DNA of 63,884 bases, from the NCBI RefSeq assembly GCF_006491595.2, contig NZ_VEVQ02000021.1, positions 1 to 63,884 of the forward strand, written 5' to 3'. The position numbers were made by a program, and so were the translations under genes. Origin of the DNA: Flavobacterium jejuense (lineage in GTDB: Bacteria > Bacteroidota > Bacteroidia > Flavobacteriales > Flavobacteriaceae). Under the pieces are notes generated by a model. The model was not told the origin of the DNA. It did no database searches and saw nothing but the letters and a program-made list of their open reading frames with translations. Shown here one piece after another: positions 54,298 through 63,860 of this stretch (positions within the stretch are counted from its first letter, which is position 1; each line of letters opens with the position of its first letter).

Positions 54298-55374
54298 GTT
54301 ATATATACCTTTCAAATCGAAGATTCATGAACTCCTATAAAAAGCAATAGAAGAACAGTGAATAAAATAAAGGCTTTCACAACAAGTCAACTGTAAAATA
54401 TGCTGCTGGTTTAGTTGTATATACCTTTCAAAATAAAGGCTTTCACAACCACATTCAAAATTTGTCGCCGAGCTTCTCCGTTGTATATACCTTTCAAAAT
54501 AAAGGCTTTCACAACGTATTCCATTTGATATAGATTTACTTCCAAGTTGTATATACCTTTCAAAATAAAGGCTTTCACAACACTTCATTCTTTTATAGGG
54601 ACGCTTTTACAGTTGTATATACCTTTCAAAATAAAGGCTTTCACAACTCATCCATAACGTAATATCAAAAGGTAAGCGTTGTATATACCTTTCAAAATAA
54701 AGGCTTTCACAACTGGACAGAAGGAAAAGAGATTTGCTCGCCTTGTTGTATATACCTTTCAAAATAAAGGCTTTCACAACTCAAGACTTAGTTTCTTTTA
54801 GTCTAAGACAGTTGTATATACCTTTCAAAATAAAGGTTTTCACAACCTATAGCATTAGTTAATTCTGAAGTAGGACGTTGTATATACCTTTCAAAATAAA
54901 GGCTTTCACAACGTAAAGTTTCAGAAAAACAAGAAAAACTCAGTTGTATATACCTTTCAAAATAAAGGCTTTCACAACTTGCACAAAATAGTGGTTCTGG
55001 AGGTTGTGGTTGTATATACCTTTCAAAATAAAGGCTTTCACAACCTTTATAAGCGTAACTAGGTAAATGACTAAGTTGTATATACCTTTCAAAATAAAGG
55101 CTTTCACAACCAGCCTTTCCAACTATAGAAATCCAAACTGGTTGTATATACCTTTCAAAATAAAGGCTTTCACAACTGCATACTTTGATAAAAACAGATA
55201 TACAAAGTTGTATATACCTTTCAAAATAAAGGCTTTCACAACCATTTACTACATCCGTAAAAAGTTCGGTTGGTTGTATATACCTTTCAAAATAAAGGCT
55301 TTCACAACCACTAAACAACGAAAGCTTTGCAGAATTAGGTTGTATATACCTTTCAAAATAAAGGCTTTCACAAC
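54298..55374 (-). CRISPR. Type VI-B CRISPR array, 15 full repeats
   Basis: Fifteen 36-bp repeats start at 54414, 54480, 54546, 54612, 54678, 54745, 54811, 54877, 54943, 55009, 55075, 55141, 55207, 55273 and 55339. Spacers are 30 bp, except one of 31 bp (54714-54744). All repeats are identical apart from one base in the copy at 54811. A fifteenth spacer (54384-54413) borders a broken terminal repeat: its left part is at 54298-54316 and its right part at 54364-54383, with about 47 bp between. On the minus strand the repeat starts GTTGTGAAAG, has CCTTT/AAAGG hairpin arms and ends ATACAAC, like known cas13b repeats, so transcription is away from cas13b. Open frames through the array are artefacts of the 66-bp period. 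Confidence 0.98.
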
Positions 55375-55515
55375 GTATAGTCGAGAAACCTAGATATTAA
55401 AAGGGATTCTAGTATATTTTTAATAAAAAAAATGAATTTTTTGAACGGTTTTTGTGTTAAAATAGTCATTTTTTAATTTCTAGTAGTACAGTATTTCAAG
55501 GAGCGGTTATTATTG
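55375..55515 (-). promoter_or_regulatory. Candidate CRISPR leader
   Basis: 141 AT-rich bases between the cas13b stop and the first (leader-side) repeat. Position and the intact repeats on this side, against the degenerate one at the other, suggest the leader end. No exact TAnnTTTG box is present, so the promoter may be weak or the array may be read through from cas13b. Confidence 0.35.
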
Positions 55516-58500
55516 TTATTTTAGTTTTTCTATGAATTCTTGAATAATTTTTTGGCATACTTTATCTAAATACTCTGAGAAATTTTCGTTTTCATTTTTT
55601 GAATAAAGTTGTAATGAAAAAGTAAATAAGTTTTTATCAATTAATTGATTATGTGCAAATTTATTTCTAATCATAATTAGTAAATATCCTTTTTTTATAC
55701 TTTCATTATTGAGTTTTACTATTTCATTAAAGTCTATTTTAAATACGTCTTCTTTACTTTTTAAAATCTCAAGTTCTTCTATTTCATTTACGGGTGTAAT
55801 TTTGTTTAACATACCTTCAATAATGTATTTTTTAAAATTAGGATTACCATCTTTTTCAAACTTTTCAGGGTGTTTTCTTTCTGCACTATATTCAGTTTCT
55901 TGCTTTAAAAGAAATTGTTCAAATTCTTGTATTTGTTTTAGTAGTTTTTCTCTTCTAATGCGTTCATAACTTTCTAATTCGGTATTTAAACTATATAATT
56001 TTTTAGTAGTATCACCATCATTATCTAATGAAAAATTCCATATTCTATTATCATAAGAAATTAAATGAGTTATTTTATTATCAGTTAGAAGATTTTTAAA
56101 CTTTCCAATGTCTTTTATTTTAGTTTTTGCAATGATTCTTCCATTGAGAGCATTAATTTCAACTTGTTTTTTCCAAATAAAACTTTCATCAGGTGTTTGT
56201 TCATTTTTAGCTTTGCTTTTTTCAACTTCTCTTTTTTCTTTTGAAGTATAAAGATCCTGTAAAGACCCTTTAAAAGATTGTTCGAATAGTTTTTGATACA
56301 AAAAATCAACCATCTGTTTGATGTAAATATCTTCGATTTTTAAATTGTTTATACTTCTTTCTAATTTGTAATTTTGTTTTTTAAGGTTGTTAATTTCTTT
56401 AGGAGTCTCTAAAGCTAAATTGTAAAAGTCTTGAAAAATAGTTTGTTCTTTTGCATGGATAAACCAGTTAGCAAACAAATGCTGATCATTTTCTTTGTTT
56501 GGACTTTTCCCATTTATGAAAGTAGGTTTCTCATCAAATACACCTCTTGATAAATTGATAGGTTTTGTAATAAGTTCGTTTATTTTAGTCTCAATAGTAG
56601 ATAATAGATAGATTTTCTTGTCAAAAAAACGAAATAGTTCTGCCCAACTTTTTTTAAGAATTTTAGGAGGTACATCTGTCATTGTTTTTAGATTTTCAAT
56701 TGCACTTAAATAAGTTTCTAAAGTATCTTTTCTATTATCTAAGTATTTTTTGTAGAATGTTTCAAAAGTGAAATTACTTTGAAAGATTCTTTTTAATTTT
56801 TGTCCAAAGAAAGCCTCAGACTCTAAATTCCATTCTGATTCTAGCAACCCAAGAGCTTCTTTTTTATAATTATCATATTGTGAAATAAATTTTTGTAATT
56901 CACTATGTTGGTATCCTTTCCAGTTTTCTTTATTATCTAAAAAACGAAGAATATCATTGGTTATCCATGTGGCTTCAATTCCTATTTCGTTTGTGAAAAA
57001 TACATATTTTCGATATAGTTTTCTTTTTTGAATGTCCCTTTCATTTCTTTTATAATTCTTTGCGGATGTTTCATTTTCTTTTATTGTTTCTAATTTTTCA
57101 TTCGTTTTTTCAATTTCAATTTTAATATCTCTTTCTAGTTTTTCAATATCAATTTTTTTGCCCTCGGAATAAAATGAATCTGTAGTTGGATGAGCAATTT
57201 TTTTAATAGACTTTGGAATGCTATCGTTAGTTTTATCAACAGTTGAAGAACAATTTTTTAGAATTTGATATTGGTTCGCTATTTTTTCAATAATTATTTT
57301 TTCGAGTTCTTTACCAGTTTTATTTTCTACTAAAAAAGCATACAAAAAAGCATTTAGTTCATTGAAACTTAATAAAGCAGTAGGTTGTTCAAAAGTTACT
57401 GTTTTACGGTCACTTGTTTTATATTTGTCAAAAACAAGATTGATAATTGCTTCTCTATTTTTTTTAGCAGTATTTTGCTGTTTTTTTCTCGAGCTTCCAA
57501 ATATTTTCTTTTTTTCTTTAGCATATTCTTTAGCTAGTTCATTAGTTTCTTTACTCTTTTCTAAATCTATAAAAATGGGAATGTTTTCTTTTTGAAAATG
57601 ATAGCTAGGATTTGGAAATAATTCCCATTCTAAAATTTTTTCCTTGTTTTCTTCTTTTTCAAAATAATCATTTTTCTTTTTATGAATTTCTGTAAGGTTT
57701 CCAAAAACATTAATTTGTTGTTTTATCGTTCGGTTAGTTATTAAAGAAGTTCCTCCAATATCTTTTTTTCGATTATCATGAATATAGTTTCCTACGTTAA
57801 CCATAAATCGTAGTGTAGGAAATTCTGCAAACTCATCTAAAAAACGAATAGCAAAATAAGCAAACTTATTTTCATACCTTTTTCTAATAACTGGGTGAAT
57901 AACACGAGAAGCTTCTGAAGAATCATTGTTTTCTTCATTATCTCTCATATATTCGTTTATGTCTTCAAGAAATAAAGATTTATTTTGTTCTGAAAGATTT
58001 TGGTAAATTTCATTAGGAACTTTACTTAAATAATCCACCATATTTACTAAAAGTGTTTCTTTTTCGTGATCCGTTTTTATTCTATGTTTTAATCCTTTAT
58101 AAGTAAGATGTGAATAAGTCCAATGTGTAGCCATGTTTCTGAGACTATTGTTTTTTAACGTAATCTCTTCATCAGGAATACTGGCAATTTTTCCTTTGTA
58201 ACCTTTTATATTTGCTTTTAGTTGTTCTTGTTCTTTTTTGTTTAAGAAAAAGGATAATAAAAACAAGATGCCACTTTCAGAAAGTGTGTCTTTTAAATTT
58301 TCATCCTCAGTATTACTTTTTGATTTTCTATAGTCACTTATTCCATCATTATATAATAAATGACTAAAAGCACGATTCAAAACGGCTCCTTTAATATTTT
58401 TATCAATGTTCCATCCTTTAATTTTTTTCTCTTTTTGTTCTTTTTTCATTAGGTTAAAGAGAATAGCCATTTCTTTTTCAAGTCCTTTTTTTAATAATTG

Positions 58501-58983
58501 CTTGGTTTTGTCTTCCTTTAATTTCTTCTTTTTTATTTCTAAAACTACTTTCAAAAGAATAGTATCGAGTAATGGATATAAAGCATCATCAATTATTACT
58601 TTTTTGTGATAATAATGAGTATAATAATTTCTTAAATTATTAATAGTATCTAGTAACAAAATTATATGCTGTCTAATACTTTTACTTTTATTGTTCTCAT
58701 CTAAATCAAAATAAAAAATAACAGGAAAATATTCTGACAATACTTTTATACCTCTTTCTAGATTAGTAATAGAACATTGGTCAGAAAAATAGTTTGAAAA
58801 TATGTTTATACTATCTTTACCTTGTACTAAAAGTCTTTTTTTAAATTCTTGAGCAACTAAATCAATATTGTTTTGAGCCAAGTTAAAGAAACCACCAAAA
58901 TAATGTTTGTCTTCAACTTTATCATGATTATAAGTTATACCTAAGCCTAATTCTGTTTTTTCTAAAGTAGTATTGTTATCCAT
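55516..58983 (-). CDS. cas13b: Cas13b, type VI-B RNA-guided RNase
   Basis: 1155 aa, full length for the family. Both HEPN catalytic motifs are intact and terminally placed, as in Cas13b: R118-NYYT-H123 near the N-terminus and R1106-NKFA-H1111 near the C-terminus. The body is Lys/Glu-rich with no DNA-nuclease (RuvC/HNH) motif. Cas13b processes its own crRNA and cleaves target and bystander RNA, causing dormancy or abortion of phage infection. The array follows on the same strand 141 bp downstream. No csx27, csx28, cas1 or cas2 is found nearby; spacer acquisition would need another locus in trans. Confidence 0.97.
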   Translation of the reverse strand: MDNNTTLEKTELGLGITYNHDKVEDKHYFGGFFNLAQNNIDLVAQEFKKRLLVQGKDSINIFSNYFSDQCSITNLERGIKVLSEYFPVIFYFDLDENNKSKSIRQHIILLLDTINNLRNYYTHYYHKKVIIDDALYPLLDTILLKVVLEIKKKKLKEDKTKQLLKKGLEKEMAILFNLMKKEQKEKKIKGWNIDKNIKGAVLNRAFSHLLYNDGISDYRKSKSNTEDENLKDTLSESGILFLLSFFLNKKEQEQLKANIKGYKGKIASIPDEEITLKNNSLRNMATHWTYSHLTYKGLKHRIKTDHEKETLLVNMVDYLSKVPNEIYQNLSEQNKSLFLEDINEYMRDNEENNDSSEASRVIHPVIRKRYENKFAYFAIRFLDEFAEFPTLRFMVNVGNYIHDNRKKDIGGTSLITNRTIKQQINVFGNLTEIHKKKNDYFEKEENKEKILEWELFPNPSYHFQKENIPIFIDLEKSKETNELAKEYAKEKKKIFGSSRKKQQNTAKKNREAIINLVFDKYKTSDRKTVTFEQPTALLSFNELNAFLYAFLVENKTGKELEKIIIEKIANQYQILKNCSSTVDKTNDSIPKSIKKIAHPTTDSFYSEGKKIDIEKLERDIKIEIEKTNEKLETIKENETSAKNYKRNERDIQKRKLYRKYVFFTNEIGIEATWITNDILRFLDNKENWKGYQHSELQKFISQYDNYKKEALGLLESEWNLESEAFFGQKLKRIFQSNFTFETFYKKYLDNRKDTLETYLSAIENLKTMTDVPPKILKKSWAELFRFFDKKIYLLSTIETKINELITKPINLSRGVFDEKPTFINGKSPNKENDQHLFANWFIHAKEQTIFQDFYNLALETPKEINNLKKQNYKLERSINNLKIEDIYIKQMVDFLYQKLFEQSFKGSLQDLYTSKEKREVEKSKAKNEQTPDESFIWKKQVEINALNGRIIAKTKIKDIGKFKNLLTDNKITHLISYDNRIWNFSLDNDGDTTKKLYSLNTELESYERIRREKLLKQIQEFEQFLLKQETEYSAERKHPEKFEKDGNPNFKKYIIEGMLNKITPVNEIEELEILKSKEDVFKIDFNEIVKLNNESIKKGYLLIMIRNKFAHNQLIDKNLFTFSLQLYSKNENENFSEYLDKVCQKIIQEFIEKLK

Positions 58984-59019
58984 GTTTCTTTATCTTTAAA
59001 AATGAAAATTTATTTGTTG

Positions 59020-59058
59020 TACCAATTTAAGCATTACTAAACTGCTTACCAATTTAAG
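59020..59058 (-). promoter_or_regulatory. Two 12-bp direct repeats upstream of cas13b
   Basis: TACCAATTTAAG occurs at 59020-59031 and 59047-59058, 27 bp apart, 37-75 bp before the cas13b start. The spacing could suit a regulator, but the outer copy also overlaps the edge of the non-coding repeat block at 59051. Function unknown. Confidence 0.3.
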
Positions 59059-59640
59059 TTATTGACAGCTTCGTGTTCAAAAAAGACCAGTAATATAACC
59101 CAAAAACAAATCCTGTCTCTAGGTAAAACTACCTGTTTTTGTGTTGCTTGTAAAAATACTAGAGTAGGAGGAAGATTCCCTACGGGAAACCATAATATAA
59201 ATTGTATTTACGAGTTTGAAAATCCCTTTAGGGATAAAATAGGGGTTGCTATTGTGTACCAAGAAGATTTAGAATCCCTTTAGGGATGTTATAGCTCCTA
59301 TTGTTTTTACTATATCATCCCTAACGGGATTTTTTTGACTGATGGTTCTTTATGTTACCAATATAATCCTTAACTGGATTTTTTTAATTCAGATTTCAGA
59401 GTACTATTTTGTTTAGTGATGTAATAAGGATTTAAAACTTAAAATGAATTGAGTAGTTATAGTAATTTCTTTGATGAATAATAGTCTGTATTGATAGATT
59501 TTGTTAATAAAAATGGAATTTAAAAAGGTGTGGCGATTTGAAAATTAAAATTTAAAATGCCACAAAACTGTGGTAAACTATTTTTTTTTAAAAAAATTAC
59601 CACAAGTTTATTAAAATTCAAAAAAATAATGACGAACTGT
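59051..59640. repeat. Non-coding repeat block A
   Basis: Roughly 590 bp that recur in diverged form at 61211-61860, in the same orientation. Shared landmarks in the same order: AATTTAA..TTATTGA near 59051, TGTTCAAAAAAGA near 59074, GAGTAGGAGGA, two TTTAGGGAT-type hairpins, CATCCCTAACGGGATTTTT, TTCTTTATGTTACCAATAT, AATTCAGATTTCAGAG, and an identical 26-bp stretch at 59509-59534. No convincing gene lies inside; the 73-codon frame at 59062-59283 covers the hairpins and looks accidental. Confidence 0.75.
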
Positions 59641-59725
59641 TATCGAAAATAAGGTACAGATATAAAAATACTACTTGTGAAGTGTTTTTTTGAATATAAA
59701 TAATTAAATGCAATTACTTATTATG

Positions 59726-61099
59726 TTACTTCTTTAAAAATTTCTGTTGATATAAATTACCTTCTTTAGTTTGTATCATTAAAACATACATTCCAGTCGG
59801 AATAGTAGCAACATTTATTTCTTTTTTGTTCAAATCAATTGTTCCAGTGATTATTTTTTGACCAATTGTATTTATTATTTCATATGAGGATCCTTCGGTT
59901 ATATTTCCAGACCAATTTAAATAATTTTCAGTAGGATTTGGATAAATAGAAATTTCATTATTTTCAAAATCTGATGTAGATAAATTAGTACAATCAATAA
60001 TTAATACTGGATTTGCGGTGGAAACGGTTGACCCATTTCCTAACCAACCTAGAGTGTTAAATCCCCAACCCCATAAGGTATTGTCTTCTTTAACTGCAAA
60101 AGAAATCGAATAACCAGCGGCTATACTTTTCCAATCTGTATCTGTTCCTACTTGGACAGGAGACGAATTATTTGGGATTAATAGTTGCCCTTCTATCCAA
60201 CCATAGGAACCCCATTGCCATAAAGTACCATCTGCTTTTATGCCTAATGAATGCACCACTCCAGCAGCAATGTCTTTCCATTGACTAGTGCCTATTTGTA
60301 TTGGTGTTGGACGATTTATAATGGTTCCATCTCCTAATTTGCCGTTCTCATTATTTCCCCAAGCCCAAAGCGTACCATTGCTTTTTAAGGCTAAGGTATG
60401 TCGTGAACGTGCTCCAGAAACTTTAACCCAATCAGCATCTGAACCCACTTGGGTAAAATCATTAATAAAACCTTGCATTACAGTTCCAATAGCACCATAA
60501 GAATTGTTGCCTCTGCCCCACAAAGTACCATCGTTTTTAATGCCAAATGTTCTAAAATAACCAGCATAGATTTTATCCCAATCAGTATCTGTGCTCATCT
60601 GAACGGGTGCTGTAAAAGTGGCTGGATAAATAGAAAAGTCAAGTAGTTCACTTGCTTGGTTATTTCCCCATCCCCAAAGTGTTCCATCACTCTTTAAAGC
60701 TACTGAATGCAAGTTTCCTGCTGAAATAGAAATCCAATCATTTTCATTTCCTATTGGTGCAGGTGTGTTACTTGTAGTGTTAGTGCCATTACCTAATTGT
60801 CCTAAATCATTATTACCCCAAGACCATATTGTGCCATCATTTTTTAACCCTGCGGAATGCAAACGACCATAAGTCAATACTTCCCAGTCGGATTGTGTGC
60901 TAAATAGAACAGGACTATCTTCACTTGTTGCCGTACCAATTCCTAATTGACCGTAACCATTTTGCCCCCAATTATAAATAGTTCCATCTGAAAGTAGTAC
61001 AGATACAGTATCGTCTGAACAAGTCACGCTTTCCACACAGTTTTGAGCAGTAAGGGCATAAGAAAACAAAAGGAAGATAAAAAGTAATTTTTGGGACAT
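59726..61099 (-). CDS. RCC1-repeat protein with T9SS sorting domain
   Basis: 457 aa. The signal peptide is 1-18 (..ALTAQ). At least six RCC1-type propeller blades follow (LLSDGTIYNWGQNGYGQLG, LKNDGTIWSWGNNDLGQLG, LKSNGTLWAWGNNENGKLG), and residues ~380-457 are a type A T9SS sorting domain (YPNPTENYLNW...GMYVLMIQTKEGNLYQQKFL). It is probably displayed on the surface or secreted. The gene is enclosed by repeat blocks A and B, which suggests it arrived or was rearranged with them. Confidence 0.9.
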   Translation of the reverse strand: MSQKLLFIFLLFSYALTAQNCVESVTCSDDTVSVLLSDGTIYNWGQNGYGQLGIGTATSEDSPVLFSTQSDWEVLTYGRLHSAGLKNDGTIWSWGNNDLGQLGNGTNTTSNTPAPIGNENDWISISAGNLHSVALKSDGTLWGWGNNQASELLDFSIYPATFTAPVQMSTDTDWDKIYAGYFRTFGIKNDGTLWGRGNNSYGAIGTVMQGFINDFTQVGSDADWVKVSGARSRHTLALKSNGTLWAWGNNENGKLGDGTIINRPTPIQIGTSQWKDIAAGVVHSLGIKADGTLWQWGSYGWIEGQLLIPNNSSPVQVGTDTDWKSIAAGYSISFAVKEDNTLWGWGFNTLGWLGNGSTVSTANPVLIIDCTNLSTSDFENNEISIYPNPTENYLNWSGNITEGSSYEIINTIGQKIITGTIDLNKKEINVATIPTGMYVLMIQTKEGNLYQQKFLKK

Positions 61100-61210
61100 A
61101 GTGTGTATTTTGATTAAAAAGGATACAGTAAATTTAAAAAATATACTTTTTTTAAAGGTATTTAATTAGTAAATGCTTGAAATGAATTAGAATTCGATTT
61201 TGGGAGAGGG

Positions 61211-61860
61211 AATTTAACTTATTGAAAGCTACTTGTTCAAAAAAGATGTGGTATTTTAAAATTACCACAGAGCTGTGGCAAAATCAGTTGTGGTAATTTT
61301 TTTACCACAAAATTTTTAATGTGGTAATTTCTTTTTTCAGTATGATAAATCAATTAGTTAAGATTATGGTTGTAGATGCTTGTTTTTGTGCTACATGTAA
61401 AATAATAGAGTAGGAGGAGTATTCCTTACTGTAAATTGTAAAATAAACAGTATTAATGAACATAAAAATCGCTTTAGAGATGCAATATAGGTTGCCATAG
61501 TAAGTCTAGAAAATTTAAAAAAATCCTTTAGGAATGGTATAACTCCTATTGTTTTACAATATCATCCCTAACGGGATTTTTTTTACTATTTGTTCTTTAT
61601 GTTACCAATATATAATTCCTAACGGGATTTCTTAATTCAGATTTCAGAGCACTACTATTTTGTTTAATGATGCCATGAGGTTTTTTAAGATTTAAAAATA
61701 GTGGAGTATTTGTAGTACTTATTTTTATGAAATAGTAGTATGTATTGCTATGCTTTGTTAAGAAAAATGGAATTTAAAAAGGTGTGGCAAATTAAAATTT
61801 ATTTTTAAATTGTCACAATATTTTTAATGAGGTACTTTCTTTTTTAGTATGATAAGAGTA
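61211..61860. repeat. Non-coding repeat block B
   Basis: Diverged second copy of block A (identical 26-bp landmark at 61763-61788), about 90 bp longer near its head because of extra TTACCACA/TGTGGTAA inverted repeats. A ~38-bp segment is repeated at both ends of this block (61311-61349 and 61818-61855). No gene is visible in the whole 61100-61991 gap. Confidence 0.75.
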
Positions 61861-61922
61861 AGAATTTAATGTGTCGAAAAAAGAAAGCAGTTGTATAGGA
61901 GGGTTTACTTTTTTATAAAACA

Positions 61923-61954
61923 AAACCCTCTAACGATTACTCATTAAAGGGTTT
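61923..61954 (-). terminator. Terminator of the PorE-like gene
   Basis: AAACCCT and AGGGTTT, extended by TAA/TTA across one mismatch, form a stem followed on the minus strand by TTGTTTTAT. Confidence 0.7.
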
Positions 61955-61991
61955 GTCAGTAAAAATCACATTTTAACTAATCTAAATTTAC

Positions 61992-63860
61992 TTACTTTTT
62001 AACAATTAAGAATTCCGAACGTCTGTTTTGAGCGTGTTCTTCATCTGTACATTTGTTACATTGTATTTTAGGTTCGCTTTCTCCAAATCCTTGACCTGAT
62101 ATTCTGTCTTTGTCAATTCCTTTAGAAATAATATATTGAACAGTCGATTGTGCTCTTCTTTCTGATAGATCAAGGTTATATTTGTCTTTACCTCTGCTAT
62201 CGGTGTGTGATTTTGCAAATATTACCATGTTTGGATGCTCGTTCATCACCGCTACTAATTTGTCTAGTTCTTCTGCTCCTTGAGCTGTGATATTGCTTTT
62301 GTCGTATTCAAAGAATATTGGTTGAAGAATTACTTCTTTTTCCGTTATGATAGGTTTTATAGGTTCTAGATTAGCTGCTACTAAGGTAGATCCATTTGGT
62401 GACGCAGGCATTGTGAAAATTCCGTCTTCAAAACCTTCTTTAGATACTTTAAAACTATATACTTTATCGCAATTTAATTCAAATGTTTTTTGGCCATTAT
62501 CATTACTTTCTGCTTTAGTAACTATAGCATTTGCGTTGTCTATAACTTGGATGGTAGCTCCTTCTATAATTTTTTTGGAAGTATTATTTTTAACAGTAAC
62601 TAAAGCATTTACTCCACAAATAGGGTAGGCAAAAAACAAATTGTCAACACCATCTCTATTACTTGAAAACAAAGCTACTTTTTTGTCTATGTTGTAGTTG
62701 AAAGAAAAGTCGTCTTTTTCAGAGTTTACTGGTTGCCCAATATTAACTACTGCTGCTTCTTTTTCTAAGTCAAAAGTGTAGATATCAAAACCTCCTAAAC
62801 CTTGTCTAGCATTTGAAGCAAAGTAAAGGATATTGTCGTCTGCAATGAATGGGAAACTTTCATCTCCTTCAGTATTTACTTTTTCACCTAAATTTTCAGG
62901 AGTGCCATATTTATCCCCATTCACGGATACTTTCCAAATGTCTTCTCCACCTAAACCACCAGGCATATCTGAAGAGAAAAATAAAGTTTTTCCATCTTTG
63001 CTAATACTAGGATTACGCAAGGAATAAGCAGGGTTGTTTAAAGGTAACGGTTTGCTATTAGACCAACTATCTCCTTCTTTGGTAGCTTTGTAAAGATACA
63101 TTGTTCCAAATTTTGAATTTTTTGCTTTTACTTTTTCAAATTTATTCTCGTTAAAGCTTTCACTCACATAATACATGGTGTTACCATCTGCAGTAATTGT
63201 TGCTGGTCCATCGTGCCACTTGGTATTGAGTTTGTCTATAGAAGTTGCTTCACTAGTACTTCCGTCTTCATTATAAGTAGCTTTGTACAAATCTAAATAA
63301 GGCTCTTCATTCCAACCTGATTTTTTTCTAGCTTCATTTCGTGCACTTGTAAAATAGATGGTATTGTCATTCGTTATTACTGCACCAAAGTCTGACTTAT
63401 CGCTACTTAATGTTGAATTGTTTATAGTAAATAAAGGTTTTTTAGCTTTCAAAGCGGTTAAATAATCAGGATCTCCTTTGAAAGCAATAGCTCTTTTGTC
63501 TTTTGGAGCTATTGCTGCAAATTGTTGCATTTGTTTAGTGGCTTCATCATAGTTCCCTTCCGCTTTTAGCATTTGAGCATATTTATAATAAATTTCTGCT
63601 TCTTGTGGCTTTTCTTCAACCGCTTTAGCATACCATTTTATAGCTTCTTTTGTATTGAAAACATTGTAATAGCTATCTGCTAGTTGTTTGTAAATATAAC
63701 TATCAGTTTGACCGTTTTCTATCAATTTCAGATAAGCGGATGCAGCATCAACATATTCAAATCTATCGAATAATTTATCGGCATCTTTAGTTTTTGAGTT
63801 TTGTGCACTTAGCAATCCACTAGCGATTACAAAACTTAATGTTATATATAGTTTTTTCAT
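61992..63860 (-). CDS. PorE-like TPR/PD40/OmpA protein
   Basis: 622 aa. Signal peptide 1-19 (..GLLSAQ). TPR units at ~22-125 (AIKWYAKAVEEKPQEAEIYYKYAQML). PD40 propeller ~150-400 (NPSISKDGKTLFFSSDMPGGLGGEDIW). CarboxypepD-reg-like domain ~410-490. OmpA domain ~510-622 (FFEYDKSNITAQGAEELDKL...SHTDSRGKDKYN..LSERRAQSTV...NRRSEFLIV). This order equals that of PorE, a peptidoglycan-binding accessory of the type IX secretion system; whether it serves T9SS here is inference, and in flavobacteria such genes often follow porP/sprF-type genes. The upstream neighbour lies outside the window. Confidence 0.9.
   Translation of the reverse strand: MKKLYITLSFVIASGLLSAQNSKTKDADKLFDRFEYVDAASAYLKLIENGQTDSYIYKQLADSYYNVFNTKEAIKWYAKAVEEKPQEAEIYYKYAQMLKAEGNYDEATKQMQQFAAIAPKDKRAIAFKGDPDYLTALKAKKPLFTINNSTLSSDKSDFGAVITNDNTIYFTSARNEARKKSGWNEEPYLDLYKATYNEDGSTSEATSIDKLNTKWHDGPATITADGNTMYYVSESFNENKFEKVKAKNSKFGTMYLYKATKEGDSWSNSKPLPLNNPAYSLRNPSISKDGKTLFFSSDMPGGLGGEDIWKVSVNGDKYGTPENLGEKVNTEGDESFPFIADDNILYFASNARQGLGGFDIYTFDLEKEAAVVNIGQPVNSEKDDFSFNYNIDKKVALFSSNRDGVDNLFFAYPICGVNALVTVKNNTSKKIIEGATIQVIDNANAIVTKAESNDNGQKTFELNCDKVYSFKVSKEGFEDGIFTMPASPNGSTLVAANLEPIKPIITEKEVILQPIFFEYDKSNITAQGAEELDKLVAVMNEHPNMVIFAKSHTDSRGKDKYNLDLSERRAQSTVQYIISKGIDKDRISGQGFGESEPKIQCNKCTDEEHAQNRRSEFLIVKK

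Noticed and set aside
54325..55393. Several open frames of 87-171 codons through the CRISPR array (repeated CESLYFERYIQ or YIPFKIKAFTT)
   Set aside because: They are translations of the repeat. The 66-bp repeat-plus-spacer period is a multiple of three, so frames stay open by construction.
53826..55515. Search for a tracrRNA or anti-repeat beside the array
   Set aside because: No repeat-complementary segment outside the array was seen, and type VI-B effectors do not need one.
59062..59283. 73-codon frame upstream of cas13b, considered as a possible csx27/csx28-like accessory gene
   Set aside because: It has no membrane segments or HEPN motif, overlaps the hairpin repeats of block A, and the equivalent part of block B is not open.
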